Shown piece after piece: positions 32,212 to 41,147 of a stretch of 64,000 nucleotides of DNA; within the stretch, counting starts at the first letter, position 1, and every line of letters starts with the position of its first letter. Position numbers and translations under genes: made by a program. Origin of the DNA: Alphaproteobacteria bacterium UBA6324 (GTDB lineage: Bacteria; Pseudomonadota; Alphaproteobacteria; CAAGCB01; CAG-977). Under the pieces are notes generated by a model. It was not told where the DNA came from. It saw only the letters and a program-made list of their open reading frames with translations, and made no database searches. The stretch covers positions 1-64,000 of the forward strand of contig DJSW01000011.1 of assembly GCA_002439085.1 (NCBI GenBank), given 5' to 3'.

Positions 32212-33447
32212 CTATTTCCCCTTGGCGGGCGCGGATTTTTCAGCCGGCGGCAAAGCGGGCTTTTCCGACGCCTGTTCAATCAAAACGTCGTCGATGATGT
32301 CCAACGACAGATCCTGCTGATCCAGAATTTCCTCGTGTTCCAAAACCGGTTCGTCAATTTCCGGCGCGGGCAAAGGCAAAGCGGCGGGAACGACGGCGGC
32401 CGGAGCGGCGACTGTTTTTTTCTGCTTCGGCTTCACCTGAACCGTTTTCTTTTTGACCGGAACGGCGTGTTTTTTGCGGCGCGCGCGTTTCCAGTTGGCG
32501 ATGTTGCGTTTATGCTCGTCGAACGTTTTGGAAAAGACGTGGCCGCCCGTCCCATCGGCGACGAAGTAGATTTCGTTCGTTTTTTTCGGCTGCAGGACGG
32601 CTTGGATCGAATCGCGGCCGGGGTTGCAGATCGGCGCGGGAGGCAGGCCTTTGTTCATATAGGTGTTGAACGGGTGCGGCGTGCGCAAATCCTTGTGCGT
32701 CAGGCGGCGGTGCAGTTCCATCGTGCCGTCCGTCACCGCATAAATCACGGTCGGATCGGTTTGCAGACGCATCCCTTTGCGCAAGCGGTTGACAAACACG
32801 CCGGCGATGCGCGGCCGTTCGGCGGGCAGAGCCGTTTCCTTTTCGACGATGGACGCCAGAACCAGCGCCTCCTCTTTCGTCGTGTAGGGCAGGTCGGGAT
32901 GACGGGACGGCCACAATTCATCAATCGTCCGGCGCATTCCCGATGTCATGCGGTCAAGGATGACCATGCGCGGCAAACCGTAGCTGAACACATACGTTTC
33001 CGGCAGCAGACGGCCGTTCGGGGGCGGCGGCGGCAATTCGCCGGCCAACCCCGCCGTTTGCATCAAAATGTCGAAAATCTGCCGGCTGGTTTTGCCTTCC
33101 GGTATGGTGACGCGGCGGACGACCGTCTGACCGGACACCAGAATGTCCAGAATTTCCTTGGCGCTGGCGCGGGCGGGGATGCGGTATTCCCCCGCTTTTA
33201 CCTGCGTGGCTTTGCCCGACAGGCGGGCGGCGACCTTGAAAACGGCGACGCTGTTCAACAGCCCGTCCTTTTTCAGGCGCAGAGCCACCCTGTTCAGGGG
33301 TTCGCCCTTTTCAACCAGAACAACCGTCGATTCGGAAACGTCGTTTTGTTCGTACAGCAACGAATAAAAGCTGAACACGCTGCCGCCGCACAAACACAGG
33401 GCGATCAGCACGAACAACCGCAGAAACAACCGTCCGCCGGCAGCCAT
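32212..33447 (-). CDS. mltG: Endolytic murein transglycosylase
   Basis: A 411-residue protein with an N-terminal TM anchor (FLRLFVLIALCLCGGSVFSF), LysM-like segment VVLVEKGEPLNRVALRL and the YceG/MltG catalytic domain: catalytic Glu in ALVLASIVEKETALPAER, plus RIAGVFVNRLRKGMRLQTD and PFNTYMNKGLPPAPICNPG. It cuts nascent glycan strands and sets their length. An unusual 100-residue Lys/Ala/Pro- and then acid-rich C-terminal extension follows the catalytic domain. It is downstream of fabF, as in many proteobacteria. Confidence 0.95.
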   Translation of the reverse strand: MAAGGRLFLRLFVLIALCLCGGSVFSFYSLLYEQNDVSESTVVLVEKGEPLNRVALRLKKDGLLNSVAVFKVAARLSGKATQVKAGEYRIPARASAKEILDILVSGQTVVRRVTIPEGKTSRQIFDILMQTAGLAGELPPPPPNGRLLPETYVFSYGLPRMVILDRMTSGMRRTIDELWPSRHPDLPYTTKEEALVLASIVEKETALPAERPRIAGVFVNRLRKGMRLQTDPTVIYAVTDGTMELHRRLTHKDLRTPHPFNTYMNKGLPPAPICNPGRDSIQAVLQPKKTNEIYFVADGTGGHVFSKTFDEHKRNIANWKRARRKKHAVPVKKKTVQVKPKQKKTVAAPAAVVPAALPLPAPEIDEPVLEHEEILDQQDLSLDIIDDVLIEQASEKPALPPAEKSAPAKGK

Positions 33448-33455
33448 TCAATATC

Positions 33456-34715
33456 CTAAACCGCTTTGAAAATGACGGAAGCGTTCGTTCCGCCGAAACC
33501 GAACGAGTTGGACATCACGGCTTTCAGTTTGCGTTCCTGCGCTTTCAAAGCGACCAGATTCATGTCTTCCGCGCCTTCGATCGGATCTTCCAGATTCAGG
33601 GTCGGAGGCATGATGCCGTCCTGCAACGCTTTCAAGCAAAAGATCGCTTCGACCGCACCGGCCGCGCCCAACAGGTGGCCGATGCTGGATTTCGTGGACG
33701 ACATGGCGACCTTTGTCGCGTAATCGCCGAAAATGGCCTTGACCGCGTTGACTTCCAGAATGTCGCCCGCGGGGGTGGACGTTCCGTGCGCGTTGATGTA
33801 GCCGATGTCTTCCGGCGTCATGCCGCCGTTTTTCAACGCCATGCGCATCGCGTGTTTCGATCCGCGGCTGTCCGCGGCCGGCGCGGTGACGTGATAGCCG
33901 TCGCCCGACAGGCCGTAGCCCGCGACTTCGCCGTAAATTTTCGCACCGCGCTTTTTGGCGTGTTCGTATTCTTCCAGAACGACGACGCCGGCGCCTTCGC
34001 CCATGACGAAACCGTCATGCCCCTTGTCCCAAGGACGGGAAGCCTTTTCGGGCGTGTCGTTGTAATGCGTGGACAGCGCCTTCGCCTGCGCGAATCCGGC
34101 CATCGCCAGCGGATGAACCGCCGCTTCCGCGCCGCCGGCCAGCATAACGTCGGCGTCGCCCCACATGATCAAACGGGCGGCGTCGCCGATCGCGTGCGTC
34201 CCCGTGGCGCAAGCCGTCACGCAGGAATGGTTGGGACCGTACAGACCGTATTTAATGGACAGCTGTCCGGAAATCAGGTTGATCAGGCAGGAAGGGATGA
34301 AGAACGGGCTGATGCGGCGGGGGCCGTGTTCTTTCAATGTCACGGCGCTGTCGGAAATCGCGCTCAAACCGCCGATGCCGGCGCCGATCATGACGCCCGT
34401 GCGGAAACGGTCTTCGTCCGTTTCGGGTTTCCAACCGGAATCCTCCATCGCGTCCGTTCCGGCGCAAACGCCGTACAGAATGAACGGATCGACGCGGCGT
34501 TGATCCTTCGGCGCCATAACGGTGTCGGGGTCGAATTGCCCCTCTTCCTTGCCGAACGGAATCTGTCCCGCGATTTTAGCGGGGGATTCGGAAACGTCGT
34601 ACTTCGTCACGGCGGTAATCGCTGATTTCCCGTGAATCAACCCTTGCCAGTTCGTATCCACGCCGCGCCCCATAGGCGACAGCATTCCCATTCCCGTAAC
34701 AACGACTCTTCTCAT
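33456..34715 (-). CDS. fabF: Beta-ketoacyl-ACP synthase II
   Basis: A 419-residue KAS enzyme: the catalytic triad is Cys in NHSCVTACATGTHAIG, His in INAHGTSTPAGD and His in KSSIGHLLGAAGAVE. It elongates acyl-ACP by condensation with malonyl-ACP. The start at 34715 is preferred over 34721 because AGGGG is then properly spaced and length matches the family. It is in the order fabD-fabG-acpP-fabF-mltG on the minus strand, a conserved proteobacterial cluster. Confidence 0.97.
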   Translation of the reverse strand: MRRVVVTGMGMLSPMGRGVDTNWQGLIHGKSAITAVTKYDVSESPAKIAGQIPFGKEEGQFDPDTVMAPKDQRRVDPFILYGVCAGTDAMEDSGWKPETDEDRFRTGVMIGAGIGGLSAISDSAVTLKEHGPRRISPFFIPSCLINLISGQLSIKYGLYGPNHSCVTACATGTHAIGDAARLIMWGDADVMLAGGAEAAVHPLAMAGFAQAKALSTHYNDTPEKASRPWDKGHDGFVMGEGAGVVVLEEYEHAKKRGAKIYGEVAGYGLSGDGYHVTAPAADSRGSKHAMRMALKNGGMTPEDIGYINAHGTSTPAGDILEVNAVKAIFGDYATKVAMSSTKSSIGHLLGAAGAVEAIFCLKALQDGIMPPTLNLEDPIEGAEDMNLVALKAQERKLKAVMSNSFGFGGTNASVIFKAV

Positions 34716-34817
34716 TGACATCCCCTGAAAGATTGGTGGTAAAAAACTTAATTTAAAGCAAGACGTGCCGATTCCCCGAATCAATCGGAAAGAAATCGGC
34801 ACGCGTATTCGGGCTTG

Positions 34818-35054
34818 TTAAGCGGCGTTCTTGCTGATGTAGTCGATAGCGTCCTGAACGGTCAGGATTTTTTCAGCGGCGTCGTCAGGAATTTCCACGG
34901 AAAATTCTTCTTCAAACGCCATGACCAATTCGACGGTATCCAAGCTGTCTGCGTTCAAGTCGTCAATGAAGCTGGAAGAATCGGTCACTTTGGCAGGATC
35001 GACGCCCAGATGTTCAACGACAATTTTCTTTACGCGTTCGGCAATATCATTCAT
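34818..35054 (-). CDS. acpP: Acyl carrier protein
   Basis: A 78-residue acidic four-helix protein starting [17 protein letters not shown]. The phosphopantetheine attachment Ser is in [19 protein letters not shown]. The start is chosen for length and for GAGGAATG 5 nt upstream; the frame continues further upstream without support. It carries acyl chains among Fab enzymes encoded on both sides. Confidence 0.97.
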   Translation of the reverse strand: MNDIAERVKKIVVEHLGVDPAKVTDSSSFIDDLNADSLDTVELVMAFEEEFSVEIPDDAAEKILTVQDAIDYISKNAA

Positions 35055-35205
35055 TTTACATTCCTCTTGTTTAGACATGGTGTCCCTGTCCAAAAGGCAA
35101 GAACACTTACGAAAGCAACATTCTTTAGCACACTTTTTTCGCCTTTACCAGCCAAAAAATGCGGCCAAGATCAAAACATCCCTTTCCGCGGCGCGGAAAA
35201 AAGGA

Positions 35206-35940
35206 TTAAATCATCGCCATTCCGCCGTTGACGTGAATCGTCTGTCCGGTGATGTAAGACGCTTCGTCGCTGGCCAGAAAAACAACGGCGTTCGCCACGT
35301 CGTCGGGCAAACCCAGACGCCCCATCGGGATGCGGCGCGCCAGTTTTTCCTTTTCCTCTTCGGGCAGGACGTCGGTCATCGCGGTTTTGATGAAACCGGG
35401 GGCGACGCAGTTCGCCGTAATCCCGCGGGAAGCCACTTCCGCCGCCAGACATTTCGTCATGCCGATCAATCCGGCTTTGGACGCGGAATAGTTCGCCTGT
35501 CCGGGGTTGCCCGTCACGCCGACAACCGAAGCCATCGAAACGATGCGCCCGTAACGGCGCTTCATCATGCCGCGAATCGCGGCGCGCGCCAGACGGAATC
35601 CGGCGGTCAGGTTGACGTTCAAAACCAAATTCCAGTCTTCGTCCTTCATGCGCAGGAACAGGCCGTCTTTGGTCAATCCGGCGTTGTTGACCAGAATGTC
35701 GATGGCGCCGGCCGCTTTTTCAGCCTTGGACACCAGCGATTCGATGTCGGCGGGATCGCCCAGATTGCAGGCGAAAGCGAAAACCCTTTCTTTCAATTCG
35801 GCGGCGAAAGCGTCCAAAGCTTCCTGCCGCATATCCGTGATGATGACGGTCGCCCCCGCGTCATGCAGTTTTTTCGTGATGACGCGGCCGATGCCGCCCG
35901 TGGCGCCCGTGATCAGAGCGCATTTTCCCGTAAAGTCCAT
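35206..35940 (-). CDS. fabG: 3-oxoacyl-ACP reductase
   Basis: A 244-residue short-chain dehydrogenase: nucleotide-binding TGATGGIGRVI, DILVNNAG, active-site Ser (SMASVVG) and YSASKAG (Tyr, Lys), with the C-terminal SYITGQTIHVNGGMAM typical of FabG. It reduces beta-ketoacyl-ACP with NADPH. It lies between fabD and acpP. About 150 nt separate it from acpP; no gene is visible in that gap. Confidence 0.96.
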   Translation of the reverse strand: MDFTGKCALITGATGGIGRVITKKLHDAGATVIITDMRQEALDAFAAELKERVFAFACNLGDPADIESLVSKAEKAAGAIDILVNNAGLTKDGLFLRMKDEDWNLVLNVNLTAGFRLARAAIRGMMKRRYGRIVSMASVVGVTGNPGQANYSASKAGLIGMTKCLAAEVASRGITANCVAPGFIKTAMTDVLPEEEKEKLARRIPMGRLGLPDDVANAVVFLASDEASYITGQTIHVNGGMAMI

Positions 35941-35976
35941 TTCTTTTCCCTTTTCAAAAGTTGGATGTGGATCACA

Positions 35977-36918
35977 TTAAAGCGTTTTCAAAAAATCTTC
36001 AATATCCTGCGGCGTGTTCAGCGCGATTCCCTTCAGATCAGGGGAAATGCGTTTCGCCATGCCCGTCAGAACCTTGCCCGAACCGGCTTCGACGATCGTG
36101 TCAACGCCGTTTTCGACCGCGAACAGCATACTTTCGCGCCAACGCACCGAACCCGTCACCTGTTCGACCAGCAGCTTGCGAATCTCCGCCGGATCGGTCA
36201 CAGGACGTGCGGTCACGTTCGCAATGACGGAGAAGCGCGGCGCTTTGATTTCCGCATCCGCCAAAGCCTGCGCCATCACGTCGGCGGCGGGCTGCATCAT
36301 CGGGCTGTGGAACGGCGCGCTGACGGCCAGCTTGACGGCGCGCTTGACACCTTTGTCCGCCGCGATTTTAACGGCGCGGTCGATCGCCGCCGTCGTGCCG
36401 CTGATGACGACCTGACCGGGAGCATTGTCGTTCGCCGCGACGCAAACATCGCCCTGCGCCGCTTCGGCCGCGATTTCCTTGGCCTGTTCGACGGTCACGC
36501 CGATCAAAGCGGCCATACCGCCCTGTCCGACCGGAACGGCCTGCTGCATGGCGCGGCCGCGGGTGCGCAGCAAACGCGCCGCCGTCGTGATGTCGAAAGC
36601 CCCCGCCGCGCACAACGCGGAATATTCGCCCAGCGAATGTCCCGCCGCGTATTTGAACGTTTCCGCCAGCGAAATCTTGCCTTCCTGCTGCAAAATGCGC
36701 ACGACGGCCATGCTGACCGCCATCAGCGCGGGCTGGGCGTTTTCGGTCAGCAGCAAATCGTCGGCCGGCCCTTCAAACATTTTTTTGCTGAGGTTTTCAT
36801 TCAAAGCGTCGTCAACTTCCAAAAAAACCTCTTTGGCGACGGTGAACGCGTCCGCCAAATCCTTTCCCATGCCGACGGCCTGCGACCCCTGCCCCGGAAA
36901 AACGATAGCCTGAACCAT
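35977..36918 (-). CDS. fabD: Malonyl-CoA-ACP transacylase
   Basis: A 313-residue enzyme: start MVQAIVFPGQGSQAVGMGK, catalytic Ser in AAGHSLGEYSALCAAG and His in VSAPFHSPMM, with Gln/Arg at the expected sites. It loads malonyl groups onto ACP. The start at 36918 has AAAGGAG upstream and is the family start; the frame upstream is not conserved. First gene of the fab cluster. Confidence 0.96.
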   Translation of the reverse strand: MVQAIVFPGQGSQAVGMGKDLADAFTVAKEVFLEVDDALNENLSKKMFEGPADDLLLTENAQPALMAVSMAVVRILQQEGKISLAETFKYAAGHSLGEYSALCAAGAFDITTAARLLRTRGRAMQQAVPVGQGGMAALIGVTVEQAKEIAAEAAQGDVCVAANDNAPGQVVISGTTAAIDRAVKIAADKGVKRAVKLAVSAPFHSPMMQPAADVMAQALADAEIKAPRFSVIANVTARPVTDPAEIRKLLVEQVTGSVRWRESMLFAVENGVDTIVEAGSGKVLTGMAKRISPDLKGIALNTPQDIEDFLKTL

Positions 36919-37090
36919 AAAGCTTAACTCCTTTGCGGAAAATAAAATCAATCGACCGATACATAAAAACGGAAAACGCCCCTTTGTCAAGCGTTGTTGA
37001 AAAAACGGCGGAATTCGGCCGATTCGCAATCATATTTTCAAAAAGGGAAAAGTTATGCTTGCACTCGGGGCGAAAATGCCCATAAATAGA

Positions 37091-37180
37091 GGACGGAAAC
37101 CGGCGGCGGACGTTTTGGCCGCCAATCCGGTCAGGTTCGGAAGAAAGCAGCCGCAACGGTTTTAAGGCGGGTCGCCGTCC
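37091..37180 (+). ncRNA. ffs: Signal recognition particle RNA (small bacterial type)
   Basis: The conserved SRP core GGTCAGGTTCGGAAGAAAGCAGCC-type segment (key parts GGTCAGG at 37129 and AAGCAGCC at 37145) is present with closing arms GGACGG (37091-37096) and CCGTCC (37175-37180). It lies just upstream of dnaX, its typical alphaproteobacterial location. It binds Ffh and directs membrane protein targeting. Confidence 0.93.
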
Positions 37181-37230
37181 GGTTTCCTTATAAGTTTAAA
37201 GCAATCCCCCTTTCAACGCCGCCGGAAACC

Positions 37231-38964
37231 ATGACTGACAACACAGAATACCGCGTCCTTGCCCGCAAATACCGCCCGACGACTTTTGCAGATCTGGTCG
37301 GTCAGGAAGCGTTGGTCAGAACGTTGAAAAACGCCATTGAAACCAACCGCGTGGCGCAAGCGTACATTTTGACGGGCATCCGCGGCGTGGGCAAAACGAC
37401 ATCCGCGCGCATCATCGCCCGCGCCCTGAACTGCGTCGGCCCAGACGGCAAGGGCGGCATGACCGCCGAACCGTGCGGCGTGTGCGAACATTGCCGCGCC
37501 ATTGCCGAAGACCGCCACGTTGACGTGGTCGAAATCGACGCCGCCAGCAACACCGGCGTCGCAAACGTGCGCGAAATCATCGAAACGACGCGGTACAACC
37601 CGACCTCCGCGCGATTTAAAATCTATATCATCGACGAAGTTCATATGCTGTCCACCGCGGCGTTCAACGCTTTGCTGAAAACGCTGGAGGAACCGCCCGA
37701 ACGCGTCAAGTTCATCTTTGCCACGACCGAGATCCGCAAAGTGCCGACAACCGTTTTGTCGCGGTGCCAGCGGTTCGATCTGCGCCGCGTCGAACCCGAC
37801 GTTCTGACCGCGCATTTCAAAAACATCGTCGCCAAGGAAAACGTCGCCGCCGAAGACGAGGCGTTGAAGCTGATCGCCCGCGCCGCCGACGGTTCCGTGC
37901 GCGACGGGCTTTCCCTGTTGGATCAGGCGATCGCCCACGGTGGCGGAAACGTCACCGCGGAATTTGTCAGGGCGATGATCGGGCTGGCCGACCGCGCCGC
38001 CGTCGTCGATTTGTACGAACAGGTGATGAAAGGCGAAATCAGGGATGCGCTGGATTCGTTTGAACGCCAATACGCGTCTGGCGCCGACCCCGTCATCGTT
38101 TTGCAGGATATGCTGGAGCTGACGCATTGGCTGACGCGCGTCAAAATCGCGCCGGAGCTGGCCGACGACGGCACTATGGCCGCGACCGAACGGGAACGGT
38201 GCGCCGCCATGGCGGAAAAGCTGCCGATGTCCGTTTTGACCCGCACATGGCAGATGTTGTTGAAAGGCGTTGACGAAACGCTGAAAGCCCCGTCGGAAAA
38301 ACAGGCCGCCGAAATGGTTTTGATCCGTCTGGCCTATGCGGCGGATATGCCCGCGCCCGCCGATTTGATCAAAGACATCCGGTCGGGACACGCCGCGCCG
38401 TCGATTCCCGCGCCGTCCGCGCCCGTTTCCTCCCCCTCCGCCCAAAGCGGGTGGAGCGGCATCCGCGTTTCGGGCAACACGGCGCCCGTCCTGCAGCCGT
38501 CGGCGCAGCCGCAGGAAACGGTTATGTTCAATTCCTTGGCCGACATCGCCGCCTACGCCTACAAGCAAAATGAGATGATGTTCGCCTACAACGTGGAAAA
38601 CTTCGTCAGTCTGGTGTCGTTCGAACAAGGCAAGATCGAATTTTTCCCCATGGAACGCGCGCCGCACAATCTGGCTGGCGAAATGGTCGAAAAATTGCGC
38701 CTGTGGACGGGGAAACAATGGATCGTTTCCGTCGTCGGGCATCAAGGCGGACAGACTTTGATCCAGCAGGCGCGCGCCAATTCCGAAAATTTAAAGAAAA
38801 CCATGTCGCAGCATCCGTTGGTGACGGCCGTGTTAAAGGCGTTTCCGGGGGCGAAGATCGACACGATCCGCCTGAAAAAGGATGAACAAAACGACGACGA
38901 CGATTACGGGTACGGTTTCGACGGCTTTGCCGCCGCGCCGGCCGGCGAAGGGGACGACGAATGA
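37231..38964 (+). CDS. dnaX: DNA polymerase III subunits gamma/tau
   Basis: A 577-residue clamp-loader protein: LARKYRPTTFADLVGQE, Walker A GIRGVGKTTSARI, zinc site CGVCEHCRAI with an earlier Cys, Walker B IYIIDEVHML and sensor ATTEIRKVPTTVLSRCQRF. A proline-rich linker (about residues 385-430) leads to the tau-specific C-terminus. I saw no E. coli-like slippery A7/stem element at the middle of the gene. It is co-oriented with ybaB (4-nt overlap) and recR. Confidence 0.97.
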   Translation: MTDNTEYRVLARKYRPTTFADLVGQEALVRTLKNAIETNRVAQAYILTGIRGVGKTTSARIIARALNCVGPDGKGGMTAEPCGVCEHCRAIAEDRHVDVVEIDAASNTGVANVREIIETTRYNPTSARFKIYIIDEVHMLSTAAFNALLKTLEEPPERVKFIFATTEIRKVPTTVLSRCQRFDLRRVEPDVLTAHFKNIVAKENVAAEDEALKLIARAADGSVRDGLSLLDQAIAHGGGNVTAEFVRAMIGLADRAAVVDLYEQVMKGEIRDALDSFERQYASGADPVIVLQDMLELTHWLTRVKIAPELADDGTMAATERERCAAMAEKLPMSVLTRTWQMLLKGVDETLKAPSEKQAAEMVLIRLAYAADMPAPADLIKDIRSGHAAPSIPAPSAPVSSPSAQSGWSGIRVSGNTAPVLQPSAQPQETVMFNSLADIAAYAYKQNEMMFAYNVENFVSLVSFEQGKIEFFPMERAPHNLAGEMVEKLRLWTGKQWIVSVVGHQGGQTLIQQARANSENLKKTMSQHPLVTAVLKAFPGAKIDTIRLKKDEQNDDDDYGYGFDGFAAAPAGEGDDE

Positions 38965-39269
38965 CCGATTTCAATATGATTATGAAAAAAGCGCAGGAAA
39001 TGCAGGCAAAATTGATGGCCGAGCAGGAAAAAATGGCGCAAAAGGAAATCACCGGAACGGCGGGCGGCGGCATGGTGTCCGTCGTCGTCAGCGGCAAAAA
39101 CGAAGTCAAGCGCGTCACGATCGACCCGTCTTTGGTCGATCCGGCCGATGTCACCGTGTTGGAGGATCTGTTGGTCGCCGCGACGAACGACGCCCTGCGC
39201 AAGGTCGAATCGGAAATGAGCAGCGGGCTGAGCGGCATCCTGCCCCCCGGCATGAAGCTGCCTTTTTAA
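38961..39269 (+). CDS. ybaB: YbaB/EbfC nucleoid-associated protein
   Basis: A 102-residue protein: MTDFNMIMKKAQEMQAKLMA, then GGGMVSVVVSGKNEVKRVTIDPSL and a short C-terminus ending in GGMKLPF-like LPPGMKLPF. Family members are dimeric DNA-binding proteins. The classic dnaX-ybaB-recR arrangement is present, with start codon overlap to dnaX (ATGA). Confidence 0.96.
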   Translation: MTDFNMIMKKAQEMQAKLMAEQEKMAQKEITGTAGGGMVSVVVSGKNEVKRVTIDPSLVDPADVTVLEDLLVAATNDALRKVESEMSSGLSGILPPGMKLPF

Positions 39270-39281
39270 ACGGAACCGGCC

Positions 39282-39869
39282 GTGCGGGAAACGGAAATCG
39301 AAATTCTGATCCGGTTGTTTTCGCGCCTGCCCGGATTCGGGCGGCGGTCGGCGCGGCGCGTCGTCCTTTACCTGATCAAAAAAAAGGAATCGCAGATGAT
39401 TCCCTTGGCCGCCGCGATGCAAGACGTGATCGATCATGTGCAAACCTGCCCCGTTTGCGGCAATCCGGACACGCAAACGCCGTGCGCGATCTGCCGCGAT
39501 GAAAAACGCGACGCGGGCGTGATCTGCGTCGTTCAGGACGTGGCGGATTTATGGGCGATCGAACGCAGCGGCGCATTCCGCGGCCGCTATCACGTTCTGG
39601 GCGGGCTGCTGTCCGCGATCGAAGGGACGGGCCCCGACGAACTGCGGCTGCCCGCTTTGGAAAAACGAATCCGCGAAACGGGCGTTTCCGAGCTGATTCT
39701 GGCTTTGCCCGCCACCGTTGACGGCCAGACGACGGGGCATTACATCGCCGAACGGTTCAGGGATATGAACCTGAAAATCTCTTCACTGGCGCAAGGCATC
39801 CCCGTCGGCGGCGAGCTGGATTATCTGGACGACGGCACGATTCAAACCGCGTTGCGTTCCAGACGGTAA
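39282..39869 (+). CDS. recR: Recombination mediator RecR
   Basis: A 195-residue protein starting at GTG 39282: helix-hairpin-helix LPGFGRRSARRVVLYL, zinc finger CPVCGNPDTQTPCAIC, Toprim region VICVVQDVADLWAIERSG and YHVLGGLLSAIEGTGPDEL. It works with RecF/RecO in loading RecA at gaps. Last gene of the ffs-dnaX-ybaB-recR block, convergent with murD2, which ends right after its stop. Confidence 0.97.
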   Translation: MRETEIEILIRLFSRLPGFGRRSARRVVLYLIKKKESQMIPLAAAMQDVIDHVQTCPVCGNPDTQTPCAICRDEKRDAGVICVVQDVADLWAIERSGAFRGRYHVLGGLLSAIEGTGPDELRLPALEKRIRETGVSELILALPATVDGQTTGHYIAERFRDMNLKISSLAQGIPVGGELDYLDDGTIQTALRSRR

Positions 39870-41147
39870 TCATTCCAGCGCGTTGACGAATTGGGCGAAC
39901 AGATCGCCGCGTTCTTCAAAATTTTTGTAAATGCCGTAGCTGGGCGAAGCGGGGGAAAGCAAAACAATGTCCCCGAACGTCGCGCGCGCGGCCGCTTTTT
40001 GCACGGCGTCCCGCATATTGTTCGCGCGAATCGCTTCGCCGCCGGCGATTTCCACCGCGTCCGCCAACCTGTCCCCCGTTTGCGGCAGGGTGACGACAGC
40101 TTTCGCCGCGCCTTTAGCCGCGAATTTTGCCAATTCCGTATAATCCTGTTCGCGGTCGAAACCGCCGGCGATCAAAATGATTGAAGAATACCCGAACGAT
40201 TTCAGCGCAGCGATCGCCGTTTCCGGCGTCGTCGAAATGCTGTCGTCCACATACGTCACGCCGTTTTTGATCGCAACCGTCTGCAAACGGTGGGGCAGCG
40301 GCTGAAACGTTTTCAGCGCGTCGGCGCAGGCGGCCAGATCGCCGCCGGCCTGTTCGACGACCGTCAAGGCCGCGCAGACGTTTTTCAGGTTGTGTTCGCC
40401 GCGCAAAGGAACGACGGAGGTTTCAAACAGCTTTTGTCCGCCTTTGTAGAAATAATCGCCCATGACGTGGATCGTGTTCAGCGCGTCGAAATACACGGCG
40501 TTTTCCGGATTTTTGACATACATCGCCGTCAGCGGATCCTGTTCGTTCAAAACGGCGACCTGTTCGGGATTGCGCTGCGCCAGAATGTTCAGTTTGTCGT
40601 GGTAATACTGTTCATGCGTTTTATGCCAGTCGATGTGTTCCGGATACAGGTTCAGCAGCACGGTGATGTCGAAACCGTATTGCAGATCCGCGCACATATA
40701 GCTGGACATTTCGACGACGACGACTTCGTAATTCGCCAGATCGTCCGCGTAAGTGATCGCGGGAACGCCGATATTGCCGCACAGCGCGACGCGGTTGCCC
40801 TGCGCGCGCAGCAAATGCGCGATCAGCGACGACGTGGTCGATTTGCCCTTTGTTCCCGTCACGCCGATCAGCAAAGGGCGTGTTTCGGGTTGCGACAGGG
40901 CGGATTCCATAAATAAATTCGTGCTGGACGTGAAAACGGCGCCGTATTGCCGCGCCATCCTGATTTCATGGCGATACAGGCTGATTCCGGGCGATTTGAC
41001 GATGACGCCGGAAAACGGAATGGTCACGGGATCTTCGACCACGTTGACGGTGCAGTTGCGTTTTTCCAGAAAAGCGGTCGTCGCGCGGCCGTCAGTTCCG
41101 TTTCCCCAGACCGTGACGGGTCTGTTTTTCAAACTTTCCAATAACAT
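39870..41147 (-). CDS. murD: UDP-MurNAc-L-Ala ligase, MurD2-type (probably adds L-Glu)
   Basis: A 425-residue Mur ligase: ATP loop GVTGTKGKSTTSSLIAHLL, NLYPEHIDWHKTHEQYYHDK, LPHRLQTVAIKNGVTYVDDS and the C-terminal LLSPASPSYGIYKNFEERG typical of MurD. It overlaps the murL gene by 56 nt. In organisms with a MurD2-MurL pair the ligase adds L-Glu, which MurL then epimerises. Whether this enzyme prefers L- or D-Glu cannot be read from sequence; the pairing supports L-Glu. Confidence 0.88.
   Translation of the reverse strand: MLLESLKNRPVTVWGNGTDGRATTAFLEKRNCTVNVVEDPVTIPFSGVIVKSPGISLYRHEIRMARQYGAVFTSSTNLFMESALSQPETRPLLIGVTGTKGKSTTSSLIAHLLRAQGNRVALCGNIGVPAITYADDLANYEVVVVEMSSYMCADLQYGFDITVLLNLYPEHIDWHKTHEQYYHDKLNILAQRNPEQVAVLNEQDPLTAMYVKNPENAVYFDALNTIHVMGDYFYKGGQKLFETSVVPLRGEHNLKNVCAALTVVEQAGGDLAACADALKTFQPLPHRLQTVAIKNGVTYVDDSISTTPETAIAALKSFGYSSIILIAGGFDREQDYTELAKFAAKGAAKAVVTLPQTGDRLADAVEIAGGEAIRANNMRDAVQKAAARATFGDIVLLSPASPSYGIYKNFEERGDLFAQFVNALE

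Noticed and set aside
38870..38890. dnaX programmed frameshift site (CTG AAA AAG)
   Set aside because: It lies at the very end of the gene, so slipping there would not make a gamma-sized product, and no stem-loop follows.
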